In this document: piece after piece, positions 41,084-49,401 of the stretch
How positions within the stretch are numbered: position 1 is the first letter of the stretch
Layout of the letters: every line of letters begins with the position of its first letter
NCBI GenBank assembly: GCA_029219885.1
Contig: JAQXUH010000062.1
Location: forward strand, 1-49,626
Length of the DNA: 49,626 bases
Origin: Eubacteriales bacterium
GTDB taxonomy: Bacteria; Bacillota; Clostridia; Oscillospirales; Acutalibacteraceae
Direction: 5' to 3'
Position numbers and translations under genes: made by a program
The notes under the pieces: generated by a model
What the model was told of the DNA's origin: nothing
The model's database searches: none
Seen by the model: the letters and a program-made list of their open reading frames with translations, nothing else

Positions 41084-43303
41084 CTAATTCATATCGCAAG
41101 GGTTCATATCAAGCGATATTAAAACATCTTTATATTTTCTTATTTTACGCACATTTTTTAACACATCATTAAACATAGTACGAATATTCTTTGAATTTTT
41201 ACATTTAACAAACAGCTTATATCTGAAGCTGTTGTTGATTTTTGAAATTTTCGCAGGTGACGGACCTAAAACAATAAGCTTTTCATTTCGCTGTTGATTG
41301 ATATTTGTCAGCACTTCGAAAAATTCCTTGGCACAAAGTGCAACATCATTTTCGTTTTCGCCTGTAAAGGAGGCTGATAAAATATCGCAGTAAGGCGGAT
41401 AAATCATCATTTTTCTAAGTGCGATTTCGTCACCAAAAAAGCTTTTATAGTCCTGCTCGGCTGCGTATTCGAGAGTTTCGTTATAAGGGTTGACGGTCTG
41501 TATTACAGCTTTTCCCTCAAAATCTCTCCTGCCGCTTCTGCCTACAACCTGAGTAATTAAATCGAAGCACCTTTCAGCACTGTTGAAATTCTCGTCATAA
41601 AGAGAATTGTCTGCATTAACCACTCCCACAAGTGTTACATCAGGAAAATCGAGACCCTTTGCAACCATTTGAGTGCCGATTAAAATATCGTACTCGTGAT
41701 TGGAAAATGCAGTAAAAAGCCTGTCGTGGCTGAATTTTGTTGAGGTGGTATCGGCATCCATACGAAGCAGTTTTGCATCAGGAAAAAGTGCCGAAATCTC
41801 ATCCTCAATTCTCTGTGTTCCATAACCGCTGTATCTTATATTTTCACTGTTACATTCAGGGCAGACATTGTCAAGACGCTTGGTATAACCGCAGTAATGA
41901 CAGGTCAGCCGATTGTTGTAGCTGTGATAAGTAAGTGAAATGGAACAATTGGGACAGGTTATTACGTGACCGCAATCGTTACAGGCAATAAAGGTATTAT
42001 ATCCTCTCCTGTTAATAAGAAGAATCGCCTGCTTGCCGTTGTCGAGAGTTTCCTGCAAAAGCTCTTTAAGCTTGGCGGAAATCGGCGATTTGTTGCCGTT
42101 TTTCATCTCCTGCTTCATATCAACAGTAATGACCTGTGGAAGTCTGGAGTCGCCGTAACGCTCGTTCATTTCGCAAAGGACATATTTGCCTTTAACAGCA
42201 TTTGAATAGCTTTCCAGTGACGGAGTTGCAGAGGTCAAAAGCAGTAAAGCTTTATTAAACTTACACCTGAAATTAGCCACCTCTCTTGCGTGATAGCGTG
42301 GCGTTCTTTCACTTTTATAAGTATGCTCCTGCTCCTCGTCAATAATAATCAACCCTAAGTTATGAAGCGGTGCAAAAACGGCACTTCGGGTACCGATTAC
42401 GATTTTAGCCTCTCCTCTGTCTGCTCTTTTAAATTCGTCATTTCTTTCGCCCAATGACAGACCGCTGTGCATTACTGCCACCTGACTGCCGTAGCGTTTG
42501 TGGAATATAGAAAGAGTCTGAGGAGTCAGGCTGATTTCGGGAACGAGAACAATAACGTCCTTTTTCTGCTTAAGTGCAGCGTCAATAAGCTTAAGATAAA
42601 CCTGCGTCTTACCGCTGCCGGTTACGCCGTAAAGGAGTCCTGTACCGCCGTCACCCTCAAGCATACTGAGGTAGGTATCATATGCTTTCTGCTGCTGAGA
42701 GGAAAGAGTAATCTTTTCCTTAACAGCGTTGCTTTCAGCCTTATAAGGAGTTCTGTAAACTTCATTATCGTAAAATTCAATTACGCCGTATTTTTCAAGA
42801 TTTTTGAGAACAGCTTTGCCAACAGAACAAAACTCGCAGACCTCGTCAACACCAGCCGAACCGATGTCAAAAAGCAGATTTACAACGCTTTTCTGCTTAG
42901 GAGTAAGCTTTGGAAGTTCATCCTCACTATCAATAAGAATACGGACCATTTTTTCACTTGCGTCTCTTATTTTGCCGAAGCCTCTCGGGAGCATCTGTCT
43001 CAAGCAGTCGAAAGTTGTGCAGAAACAGCGTTCCTTCATCCAAAGTGCAAGTGAAATCATTTCTTCGTCAAGGACAGGCTTGTCGCCTACAACCTCTTTA
43101 ATCTCTTTCAAAGAAGAATTGATTGCAGTATAAAGCTTGACTACAATGCCATCACGAAGCTTATTTCCGCTGCCGAAAGGAACCTTAACACGCATACCGA
43201 CCTGAACAATTTTTTCGTACTCAGAGGGTACGTAATAGTCATAGTCGGAATCGGTATTAAAAAAGGTATTCTCTACTGCAACAGAAGCAATAATTCGGTT
43301 CAT
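41084..43303 (-). CDS. priA: Primosomal replication restart helicase PriA
   Basis: The 739-residue helicase restarts stalled forks. Walker A is GVTGSGKT (226-233) and Walker B DEEQEH (322-327). A zinc-binding insertion carries paired cysteines (CNDCGHVITCPNCS, CHYCG, CPEC). The N-terminal DNA-binding domain covers about 1-110. The ATG overlaps the rpoZ stop by one base. In many Firmicutes coaBC lies between rpoZ and priA; it is missing here. Confidence 0.96.
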   Translation of the reverse strand: MNRIIASVAVENTFFNTDSDYDYYVPSEYEKIVQVGMRVKVPFGSGNKLRDGIVVKLYTAINSSLKEIKEVVGDKPVLDEEMISLALWMKERCFCTTFDCLRQMLPRGFGKIRDASEKMVRILIDSEDELPKLTPKQKSVVNLLFDIGSAGVDEVCEFCSVGKAVLKNLEKYGVIEFYDNEVYRTPYKAESNAVKEKITLSSQQQKAYDTYLSMLEGDGGTGLLYGVTGSGKTQVYLKLIDAALKQKKDVIVLVPEISLTPQTLSIFHKRYGSQVAVMHSGLSLGERNDEFKRADRGEAKIVIGTRSAVFAPLHNLGLIIIDEEQEHTYKSERTPRYHAREVANFRCKFNKALLLLTSATPSLESYSNAVKGKYVLCEMNERYGDSRLPQVITVDMKQEMKNGNKSPISAKLKELLQETLDNGKQAILLINRRGYNTFIACNDCGHVITCPNCSISLTYHSYNNRLTCHYCGYTKRLDNVCPECNSENIRYSGYGTQRIEDEISALFPDAKLLRMDADTTSTKFSHDRLFTAFSNHEYDILIGTQMVAKGLDFPDVTLVGVVNADNSLYDENFNSAERCFDLITQVVGRSGRRDFEGKAVIQTVNPYNETLEYAAEQDYKSFFGDEIALRKMMIYPPYCDILSASFTGENENDVALCAKEFFEVLTNINQQRNEKLIVLGPSPAKISKINNSFRYKLFVKCKNSKNIRTMFNDVLKNVRKIRKYKDVLISLDMNPCDMN

Positions 43304-43512
43304 TATTTTGACTTGAGCTCATCAGGCTCTTCGATAACATACTTGCCGTCGAGAATTTCTTCAATAGCTGTTGAAACGGTTTTAACATCAATATGCTCTT
43401 CACGCTCAATAGCCTCATCTCTAATCTCTCTTGCTCTTTTAGCTGTACCGATTACAAGGCTGTAACGGCTGTTTACGCCCTTTAACATTTCTTTCAAATC
43501 CGGATTAAACAT
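43303..43512 (-). CDS. rpoZ: RNA polymerase omega subunit
   Basis: The 69-residue omega protein has the family core RYSLVIGTAKRAREI and a conserved start (MFNPDLKEMLKGVNS). It stabilises the RNA polymerase beta' subunit. Its position after gmk is the standard order. Confidence 0.92.
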   Translation of the reverse strand: MFNPDLKEMLKGVNSRYSLVIGTAKRAREIRDEAIEREEHIDVKTVSTAIEEILDGKYVIEEPDELKSK

Positions 43513-43538
43513 AATAAAAATCTCCTTTTCAGTATTAC

Positions 43539-44111
43539 TTAATTATTTCTTTTTTCAAGCTCTTCGCTTAAGATTTTATCAATAAAATTAACGCAATCGT
43601 CAAGATTGTCATTAACTATTTTGTATGTATATTTGTCCTGATATTCAAGCTCGCTTTTTGCAATTTCAAGACGGCTTTTGATAACTTCCTCGCTGTCATT
43701 ATTTCTCTTATAAAGACGGCTTTCCAAAACCTCAAGACTTGGAGGAATAAGGAAAATTGAAACGCAGTCAGGAAAAAGCTCCATAACCTTTTTAGCACCC
43801 TGCACTTCAATGATAAGAAAGCAAATTTTTCCTGAATCTACAGCATTTTTAACGCCCTCAACAGGAGTTCCGTAGTAGCAATTGTTATAAACTGCGTACT
43901 CGAGAAGCTGGTCATTAGTAATCATTTCTTTGAACTTATCTTCTGTAACAAAGAAATAATTAACGCCGTCAACCTCACCTGTTCTCGGTGCTCTTGTAGT
44001 GGCGGAAACGGACTCAACAATATCCCCTCTGCGTTTGAGGAGTGCGTGGAAAACAGTATCCTTACCGCATCCGCTTGGTGCAGAAAGAACTACAACCATA
44101 CCTTTATTCAT
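43539..44111 (-). CDS. gmk: Guanylate kinase
   Basis: The 190-residue enzyme turns GMP into GDP. The P-loop reads SAPSGCGKDTV (10-20), a common clostridial form with Asp after the Lys. The GMP-binding segment includes TTRAPRTGEVDGVNYFFV. I chose the ATG at 44111 because GGAGGTG precedes it; it overlaps the remA stop by 8 nt. Confidence 0.95.
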   Translation of the reverse strand: MNKGMVVVLSAPSGCGKDTVFHALLKRRGDIVESVSATTRAPRTGEVDGVNYFFVTEDKFKEMITNDQLLEYAVYNNCYYGTPVEGVKNAVDSGKICFLIIEVQGAKKVMELFPDCVSIFLIPPSLEVLESRLYKRNNDSEEVIKSRLEIAKSELEYQDKYTYKIVNDNLDDCVNFIDKILSEELEKRNN

Positions 44112-44355
44112 CCAAATCCACCTCCGAGCCGAACTTTGCTGCAATCTGCTTTAAATCAAGATAGGACAAAACCACATTGTCACTGTCGGTAATAATAACA
44201 CTCATTGTTTTTCTGCCGTGGGTAGCGTCAATCAAAGTACCCTGCGCCTTGCTCTCACGAACAATTTTTTTAACCGGCGCAGACTCTGGGGAAACTATTG
44301 AAACTACTCGGTCAGCGTTAATGAGATTTCCGAAGCCGATATTTACAAGCTCCAT
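44104..44355 (-). CDS. remA: Extracellular matrix / biofilm regulator RemA (DUF370)
   Basis: The 83-residue DNA-binding protein begins ELVNIGFGNLINADRVVSIV and has SPESAPVKKIV and LIDATHGRKT, matching Bacillus RemA. RemA forms ring oligomers that activate matrix and osmoprotection genes in Bacillus. It lies 1 nt from yicC and overlaps gmk, the usual order. Confidence 0.94.
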   Translation of the reverse strand: MELVNIGFGNLINADRVVSIVSPESAPVKKIVRESKAQGTLIDATHGRKTMSVIITDSDNVVLSYLDLKQIAAKFGSEVDLDE

Positions 44356-44356
44356 A

Positions 44357-45235
44357 TTATTCTATATTCTGTATTTGCTCTCTGATTTTTTCAATCTCTG
44401 CCTTGACGTCGACAACCTTCCTTGCGATTTCAACATCATTGCATTTAGAGCCGATAGTATTTGTTTCCCTGTTAATTTCCTGAACTAAGAAGTCCATCTT
44501 TCTGCCCACAGCCTCGTCGCTTTCAAGGAAAGTTCTGAGCTGGTCGATATGAGAGCGAAGTCTGACTGTTTCCTCTGCAACAGCTACCTTGTCAGCGTAA
44601 ACTGCCACCTCTTGAAGTATTCTGCCCTCGTCGAGTGTAACATCGCCGAGCAAATCGTGAACACGCTCTACAAGCTTGTCATTATACTCTTTCACGGTCT
44701 GCGGTGACCTTTCCTCAATAAACGAAACAGTATCAAGAATGAACTGACTGCGGGAATATACATCCTCGTACATCTTAGCACCCTCGATGCGACGCATTTC
44801 GATAAACTTATCAACTGCCTCTTCGGCAACCGACTTGACAATATTCCAAATCTTTTCCTCGTCCTCCTCGGACTTTCTGACAACTAAAACATCAGGAAAG
44901 CGAGCAACTGTTGACGCACCAAAATCTTCCTTAAGCTCATATGTTGAAGAAAGCTCCTTAAGAGCCTTAACATATGCGGCAGCGAGAGTGTGATTAACTG
45001 CAACGTCGGCAGCGTCGGTATTAAGTGCATCAATAGAAACAAAGCACTCAATCTTACCTCTTGACACCTTGGAATTGATAAAAGATTTCAGCTTATCCTC
45101 AATAAAGCCATACTGCCTCGGACAGCGTGAGGAAAACTCGAAATACCTGTGGTTGACAGATTTAAGCTCGACGGAAACCACATATCCGTCAATCTCCCTA
45201 ACGGCTCTGCCAAAGCCTGTCATTGACTTAACCAT
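44357..45235 (-). CDS. yicC: YicC family endoribonuclease-like protein
   Basis: The 292-residue protein starts MVKSMTGFGRAV, the family signature, and ends with FLVQEINRETNTIGSKCND and a helical tail. YicC proteins cleave or help to clear certain small RNAs in enterobacteria. AGAGGAGTATTT supports the ATG at 45235. It is the first gene of the long operon, behind the promoter at 45283-45311. Confidence 0.93.
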   Translation of the reverse strand: MVKSMTGFGRAVREIDGYVVSVELKSVNHRYFEFSSRCPRQYGFIEDKLKSFINSKVSRGKIECFVSIDALNTDAADVAVNHTLAAAYVKALKELSSTYELKEDFGASTVARFPDVLVVRKSEEDEEKIWNIVKSVAEEAVDKFIEMRRIEGAKMYEDVYSRSQFILDTVSFIEERSPQTVKEYNDKLVERVHDLLGDVTLDEGRILQEVAVYADKVAVAEETVRLRSHIDQLRTFLESDEAVGRKMDFLVQEINRETNTIGSKCNDVEIARKVVDVKAEIEKIREQIQNIE

Positions 45236-45282
45236 AAATACTCCTCTGATAGTGTTTGTCACTTATATTTATATTAAAAATA

Positions 45283-45311
45283 ATTATATGTACATAAAAG
45301 CGTATAGTCAA
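45283..45311 (-). promoter_or_regulatory. Promoter of the yicC-to-thiN operon
   Basis: Minus strand: TTGACT (45306-45311), 17-nt spacer, TATAAT (45283-45288). The leader is about 40 nt. Confidence 0.75.
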
Positions 45312-45314
45312 GGT

Positions 45315-45355
45315 TTTGTTCACACATTGTTTACAATATTAACTTATTGTTTACA
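45315..45355. repeat. Repeated TGTTTACA-type boxes upstream of the yicC promoter
   Basis: ATTGTTTACA occurs at 45326-45335 and 45346-45355, 20 bp (two helical turns) apart. A weaker copy, TTTGTTCACA, is at 45315-45324. They lie upstream of the -35, where an activator would bind. Confidence 0.45.
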
Positions 45356-45372
45356 TTTTAAAAGCTACAAAC

Positions 45373-45399
45373 AAAGACAGCTTGTAAAAAGCCGTCTTT
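45373..45399 (-). terminator. Terminator after uxaA
   Basis: AAAGACAGCTT (45373-45383) and AAGCCGTCTTT (45389-45399) pair with one G-U. GTTTGT follows on the minus strand. Confidence 0.7.
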
Positions 45400-45404
45400 A
45401 ATGT

Positions 45405-46877
45405 TTACATTATAACTCCGTCTTTGAAAATTGAAATTTCACGATAGCCGTTAAGTTCGGTTTTCGTTTTTTCACCTGAGGCGGTTTTAATTACCAAATC
45501 TAAAAGGTCACCGCTCATTTTGTCAAAATCAGGATTTGTAATAAGCTCCCCTGCGTTGAAGTCAATCCAGTTTTTCTTTTTCTCTGCCAAAGCAGAATTC
45601 GAGGAAATTTTAACTGTTGGAACAGGAGCACCGAGAGGGGTACCTCTGCCTGTTGTAAAGAGAATAATCTGTGCACCTGCGGCAGTTAAATTTGTGATAG
45701 AAACAATATCATTTCCGGGACCTGTCAGCAGGTTAAGTCCCTTTGATTTTACGGACTCGCCATATTCAAGAACGCCTGTAACAACAGCCTTTCCGCCCTT
45801 TTGAATACAGCCGAGAGATTTTTCCTCAAGAGTAGTGAGACCGCCGTCGTGATTGCCCGGTGACGGATTTTCATAGCACTGCTGATTGTGGCTGAAAAAG
45901 TAATTTTTAAAGCCGTTAATCATATTCACCGCATCATTGAAAACTTTTTCATTCTCGGCTCTTTGCATCAGCAGATGCTCTGCACCGAACATTTCCGGAA
46001 CCTCAGTTAAAATGGTTGTGGCACCGAAAGAGGTCAGCTTATCTGTAAGTCTGCCGCACAAAGCGTTAGAAGTTACGCCGCTGAAAGCATCTGAGCCGCC
46101 GCATTTATATCCTACAATCAGCTTGTCGATTGGTACACTCTGACGCTTAAATGTCAAGGCATAATCAATCAGCTCGCTGATAAGACGCTCACCCTCAAGA
46201 AGCTCGTCCTCGCAGTCCTGAGTTACAAGGAACTTTACTCTGTTTTCGTCAATATCGCCCAGGTATTTTTTTAAGGTTTCGACGTTAGTATTTTCACAGC
46301 CTAAGGACACCACAAGAACGCCTGCTGCATTAGGATGATTTACGAGAGCTGCAAGAATTTTTCTTGTATTTTCCTGGTCATCGCCAAGCTGACTGCAACC
46401 AAATGGATGAGTATAGGAGTAAACGCCGTCACAACCCTCTGTAACAAACGGCTGACCTAATTTTTCAAGACGCTGAGCCGTTTTATTTACACAGCCAACA
46501 GTTGGAATTATCCAAATTTCGTTTCTTGTACCAACCTTGCCGTCAGGACGGACATAGCCCTGAAATGTTAAATCGGACCTTTGAGGAACATACGGGTTGT
46601 CCTTTTCGTATTTATATTCGATTATATCCGAAAGATTTGTTTTCAAATTATGCTCGTGGATATGAGAGCCTTTCGGCGTATCTTCAATAAGATGGCCTAT
46701 AGGATTTGAATATTTTATAACATTGTCGCCTTTTTTCAAGTCACAAAGGAGCACCTTATGACCGAAAGGAATATCGTCAAGGAGAGTTATTCCCTGCTCC
46801 TGATAGCCTTTTTTCAGCTCCTCAAGAGCGATGGCAACGTTGTCATTTTCGTTAATTTTAAAAAGCTTATTCACCAC
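45405..46877 (-). CDS. uxaA: Altronate dehydratase
   Basis: The 490-residue enzyme turns D-altronate into 2-keto-3-deoxygluconate in galacturonate breakdown. The N-terminal SAF domain covers about 1-90 and the main domain carries YKCGGSDAFSGVTSN and GNHDGGLTTLEEKSLGCIQKG. The start is GTG (46877 or the next codon), after GGAGGG inside the uxaB end. It is coupled to uxaB by an 11-nt overlap. Confidence 0.93.
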   Translation of the reverse strand: MVNKLFKINENDNVAIALEELKKGYQEQGITLLDDIPFGHKVLLCDLKKGDNVIKYSNPIGHLIEDTPKGSHIHEHNLKTNLSDIIEYKYEKDNPYVPQRSDLTFQGYVRPDGKVGTRNEIWIIPTVGCVNKTAQRLEKLGQPFVTEGCDGVYSYTHPFGCSQLGDDQENTRKILAALVNHPNAAGVLVVSLGCENTNVETLKKYLGDIDENRVKFLVTQDCEDELLEGERLISELIDYALTFKRQSVPIDKLIVGYKCGGSDAFSGVTSNALCGRLTDKLTSFGATTILTEVPEMFGAEHLLMQRAENEKVFNDAVNMINGFKNYFFSHNQQCYENPSPGNHDGGLTTLEEKSLGCIQKGGKAVVTGVLEYGESVKSKGLNLLTGPGNDIVSITNLTAAGAQIILFTTGRGTPLGAPVPTVKISSNSALAEKKKNWIDFNAGELITNPDFDKMSGDLLDLVIKTASGEKTKTELNGYREISIFKDGVIM

Positions 46878-48315
46878 AAACTGCCCTCCGTACTGCCTCT
46901 TTCATTCCAAGTGAATTAATGCTGTCAAAATACGATTTTACTGTATCGTAAAGGCCGTCGATTTCTGTTAAATCAATATCCCAGAAATCTTTATTTTCAA
47001 GAACTGCTTTTACCACATCATCAGTTTTGTATGCCTTATCAAAGTAGTCTGTAACTTCTTTTGAGTCCTTGATTATATAGTCATTTCCGTCACGATGACC
47101 GACGAAAATTTCACCATCATATGTGCCGTTATAAAAGGCAATCAACGCAGAAAGACCGAAGCAGATAACTGATGGAAGCTCACCTGTCAGCTTAACATAA
47201 TCGAGTAATGACGGCAGGCATCTTGCCTTGAATTTTGACACGGAATTAAGGGAAATATCAAGAAGTCTATGGTCGATAAAAGGATTATCAAATCTGTCAA
47301 GAACGGCGGCAGCAAAAGCGTCAAGCTCTTTTTCAGGCAAGTCGATTGTCTTTTTAACCTGAGCAAGTCCTTTATTTATGTAGCGACTGAAAAGCTCGTC
47401 CTGCATCATATCACGGACAATATCAAAACCTGCAAGATATCCTGCTAAAACAGACATTGTGTGAGCACCATTGAGGATACGTACCTTTCTTGTTCTGTAA
47501 GGTGTAATATCGTCGCACCAGGTAATGTTAAGTCCTGCTTTGTGAATCGGAAAAAGCTCTGCCCACTGAGGATTTCCCTGAATTATCCAGCTGTTATACG
47601 GCTCGCAGACAGTAATAAGCTTATCATCATAGCCAAGCTTTTGTGTAATTTTATCATAATCGTTTTTCGGAAAGCCTGTAACAATTCTGTCAACGAGAGT
47701 TGAACAAAACTTACATTCGTTGTTGATATAATCGCAGAAATCATCACCAAGCTGCCACAATGACGCATACTGAAGTACATATTTTTTCAGCACATCGCCG
47801 TTATTTTCGATAAGTTCCACAGGCAGAATCAAAAGTCCACTGCCGTTTTTCTTAAATCTTTCATAAAGTAAAGCAGTCAGCTTTCCGGGATATGTTACAT
47901 CAGGAACGTCTTCAAATTTATCGCTTTCATTATAAGCAATTCCGGCCTCTGTGGTGTTAGAAATCACCACCTGCAAATCAGATGAAACTGCAATTTCAAC
48001 AAGTGATTTATAATCGTCAAAGGTATTGATACAATGGGACACGCAGGAAATTCTGTCATAGCTTTCAACAACCTGTCCGTTTTCTCTGCCCATAAGAGCC
48101 ACAGTATAAAAGCAGTCCTGCGAGTTTAAAAAATCTGCTCTGCCGTGAGGTGTTGGCTGAGCCATAACTACTTTAGAGTTAAACACGCCTTTTTCATCTG
48201 CCTTTTGAATATACCAATCGGCAAAGGCTCTTAAAAAATTGCCCTCTCCAAACTGCAAAACCTTAATCGGCAGGTCTTTAAAATTTTTACTGAATTTACT
48301 GCAAATGCTGTCCAT
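46867..48315 (-). CDS. uxaB: Tagaturonate reductase / mannitol dehydrogenase family
   Basis: The 482-residue NAD enzyme belongs to the long-chain mannitol dehydrogenase family. The nucleotide-binding part starts LPIKVLQFGEGNFLRAFADW, and the catalytic motif is RKVRILNGAHTMS (with Lys, Asn and His). Next to uxaA the likely role is tagaturonate to altronate. AGGTGACTTT supports the ATG at 48315. A longer frame to 48423 would cover the terminator of the RNA gene upstream and its promoter, so I rejected it. Confidence 0.9.
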   Translation of the reverse strand: MDSICSKFSKNFKDLPIKVLQFGEGNFLRAFADWYIQKADEKGVFNSKVVMAQPTPHGRADFLNSQDCFYTVALMGRENGQVVESYDRISCVSHCINTFDDYKSLVEIAVSSDLQVVISNTTEAGIAYNESDKFEDVPDVTYPGKLTALLYERFKKNGSGLLILPVELIENNGDVLKKYVLQYASLWQLGDDFCDYINNECKFCSTLVDRIVTGFPKNDYDKITQKLGYDDKLITVCEPYNSWIIQGNPQWAELFPIHKAGLNITWCDDITPYRTRKVRILNGAHTMSVLAGYLAGFDIVRDMMQDELFSRYINKGLAQVKKTIDLPEKELDAFAAAVLDRFDNPFIDHRLLDISLNSVSKFKARCLPSLLDYVKLTGELPSVICFGLSALIAFYNGTYDGEIFVGHRDGNDYIIKDSKEVTDYFDKAYKTDDVVKAVLENKDFWDIDLTEIDGLYDTVKSYFDSINSLGMKEAVRRAVCGE

Positions 48316-48352
48316 AAAGTCACCTGTATTTCTTACAAAAGTCTCTACTTGA

Positions 48353-48381
48353 ATTATATAATATAAAATATATAAAATCAA
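48353..48381 (-). promoter_or_regulatory. Promoter of uxaB-uxaA
   Basis: Minus strand: TTGATT (48376-48381), 17-nt spacer, TATAAT (48353-48358). It lies after the terminator of the upstream RNA gene, so the operon has its own start. Confidence 0.65.
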
Positions 48382-48396
48382 GAAAAAGGCAAAAAA

Positions 48397-48419
48397 CAGG
48401 AGGGAAAAATTCCCTCCTG
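48397..48419 (-). terminator. Terminator of the large noncoding RNA
   Basis: Minus strand: CAGGAGGGAA (48410-48419) and TTCCCTCCTG (48397-48406) around a TTT loop, followed by six Ts (48391-48396). Confidence 0.9.
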
Positions 48420-48478
48420 ACAACTTTAAATTTAATTTTATTTGTTAATTAATTTATGATATTCAGTTTTTTAAATAA

Positions 48479-48549
48479 TTAGTACATCGGTCTATACCTC
48501 GTAAATATTTTGTGCGAAGTAAAATACTTAGTCCATTGGTCTGTACCTC
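48479..48549 (-). repeat. Tandem 22-nt motif inside the large noncoding RNA
   Basis: Two copies at 48528-48549 and 48479-48500 share 19 of 22 bases, with starts 49 nt apart. Both read GAGGTA-Y-AGACC-R-ATG-K-ACTAA on the minus strand. A related piece, TCCAATGGAGTTA, occurs at about 48818-48830. Confidence 0.7.
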
Positions 48550-48907
48550 AATCTATATTTTATAGATACTTTTCATAATTTTGTTGATAATTGAATATTG
48601 GTTATGGCTTTCGCCACAAGCTGCCGGCAGTAGCAACCGATATTATATATCCTTACTATTCAATTTTCGCACTCGACTGCAATTAACCAATTCTGCCAAA
48701 TAACTTTATAATTCTTTAGAAAGTGCGTATCCGTAGGTAATTCCGATTTACCTCTGCCGATACAAATAATCCGTTAAATCATTGGATTACAGCCTGAGTG
48801 CTTGTCTGACCTGGTTCTAACTCCATTGGACAAGCCTCCTTTCATAATCTGGAACAATCTCTTTGACCTTAACTACTTCCTAAGGTCTCTCCCTTTGTTC
48901 ATCTACA

Positions 48908-48936
48908 TAATAGCATTATAATTGTTATTTGTCAAT
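48908..48936 (-). promoter_or_regulatory. Promoter of the large noncoding RNA
   Basis: Minus strand: TTGACA (48931-48936), 17-nt spacer, TATTAT (48908-48913), both consensus. The predicted start is at 48900-48901, the first base of the first helix. Confidence 0.85.
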
Positions 48937-49004
48937 AGTTTTTTTGAATTTTCTTATATTTTTTTTGTATATATTAAACAATTGTAAAATTACACATATT
49001 TCTA

Positions 49005-49033
49005 TTGACGAACTGAATAAAAAAATATATAAT
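49005..49033 (+). promoter_or_regulatory. Promoter of the DUF1292 gene
   Basis: Plus strand: TTGACG (49005-49010), 17-nt spacer, TATAAT (49028-49033). Confidence 0.75.
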
Positions 49034-49066
49034 GTAATGGTACGATTAATTAAGGAGGACGCATAT

Positions 49067-49387
49067 ATGGCAGAAAACGAGGAATACTATGAGCCGGACA
49101 TCCTCAGCGTAACAGACGAGGACGGCAACGAAATTCTCTTTGAGCTTTTGGAAAGATACGAAACTGACAGCGACGTTTATGTTGCTATTACAAGATATTA
49201 TGAAACTGATGAAGAAATCGTTGAGGGCGATTATGAGGTTATTATCCTCAAGGTTCAAAACGATGACAACGGCGACGAATACCTTGTTGAAATTGAAGAC
49301 GAAATGGAATTTGAACAGGTTTCCGATATTCTTATGGCAAAGGTTGAAGAAAAATACGACGTAGAATATTTTGAGCCTGAACAGTAA
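49067..49387 (+). CDS. DUF1292 family protein (YrzB-like)
   Basis: The 106-residue, very acidic protein has the DUF1292 pattern DILSVTDEDGNEILFELLER and YVAITRYYE, with an extended acidic C terminus. Function is unknown; relatives stand near alaS-yrrK in other Firmicutes. AAGGAGG precedes the ATG at 49067; the longer frame upstream has no site and runs through the promoter. 6S RNA follows on the same strand. Confidence 0.85.
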   Translation: MAENEEYYEPDILSVTDEDGNEILFELLERYETDSDVYVAITRYYETDEEIVEGDYEVIILKVQNDDNGDEYLVEIEDEMEFEQVSDILMAKVEEKYDVEYFEPEQ

Positions 49388-49401
49388 ATATGTTTTTATT
49401 T

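Larger units (their letters stand above)
48391..48901 (-). ncRNA. Large structured noncoding RNA (about 510 nt, unclassified)
   Basis: A consensus promoter (48908-48936) starts it and a strong terminator (48397-48419 plus six Ts) ends it. Read on the minus strand, 48895-48901 (GGAACAA) pairs with 48851-48857, enclosing GACCTTA/TAAGGTC (48881-48887 with 48865-48871). GCTTGTC pairs with GACAAGC (48829-48835 with 48800-48806). GTATC/GATAC (48759-48763 with 48727-48731) encloses AGGTAA/TTACCT. GCACT pairs with AGTGC (48722-48726 with 48669-48673). AATTGAATA/TATTCAATT (48657-48665 with 48589-48597) encloses GGTT/AACC, a CTGCCGGCAG block and a TGGC-GAAA-GCCA tetraloop hairpin (48605-48616). No long frame is open. 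The size suits a large ornate RNA class such as ROOL or OLE, but I cannot assign one. Confidence 0.7.

Noticed and set aside
48316-48423. N-terminal extension of uxaB (hydrophobic, signal-like)
   Set aside because: It is the translation of the RNA terminator and the uxaB promoter. The enzyme family is cytoplasmic and a good ribosome site precedes 48315.
48424-48900. T-box or metabolite riboswitch leader for uxaB
   Set aside because: No T-box AGGGTGG element or known aptamer core is visible, a strong terminator separates it from uxaB, and uxaB has its own promoter.
48391-48901. RNase P RNA, tmRNA or SRP RNA
   Set aside because: The conserved cores of these RNAs (for example the RNase P GGAAAGTCC segment, tmRNA ends, the SRP tetraloop domain) are not present.
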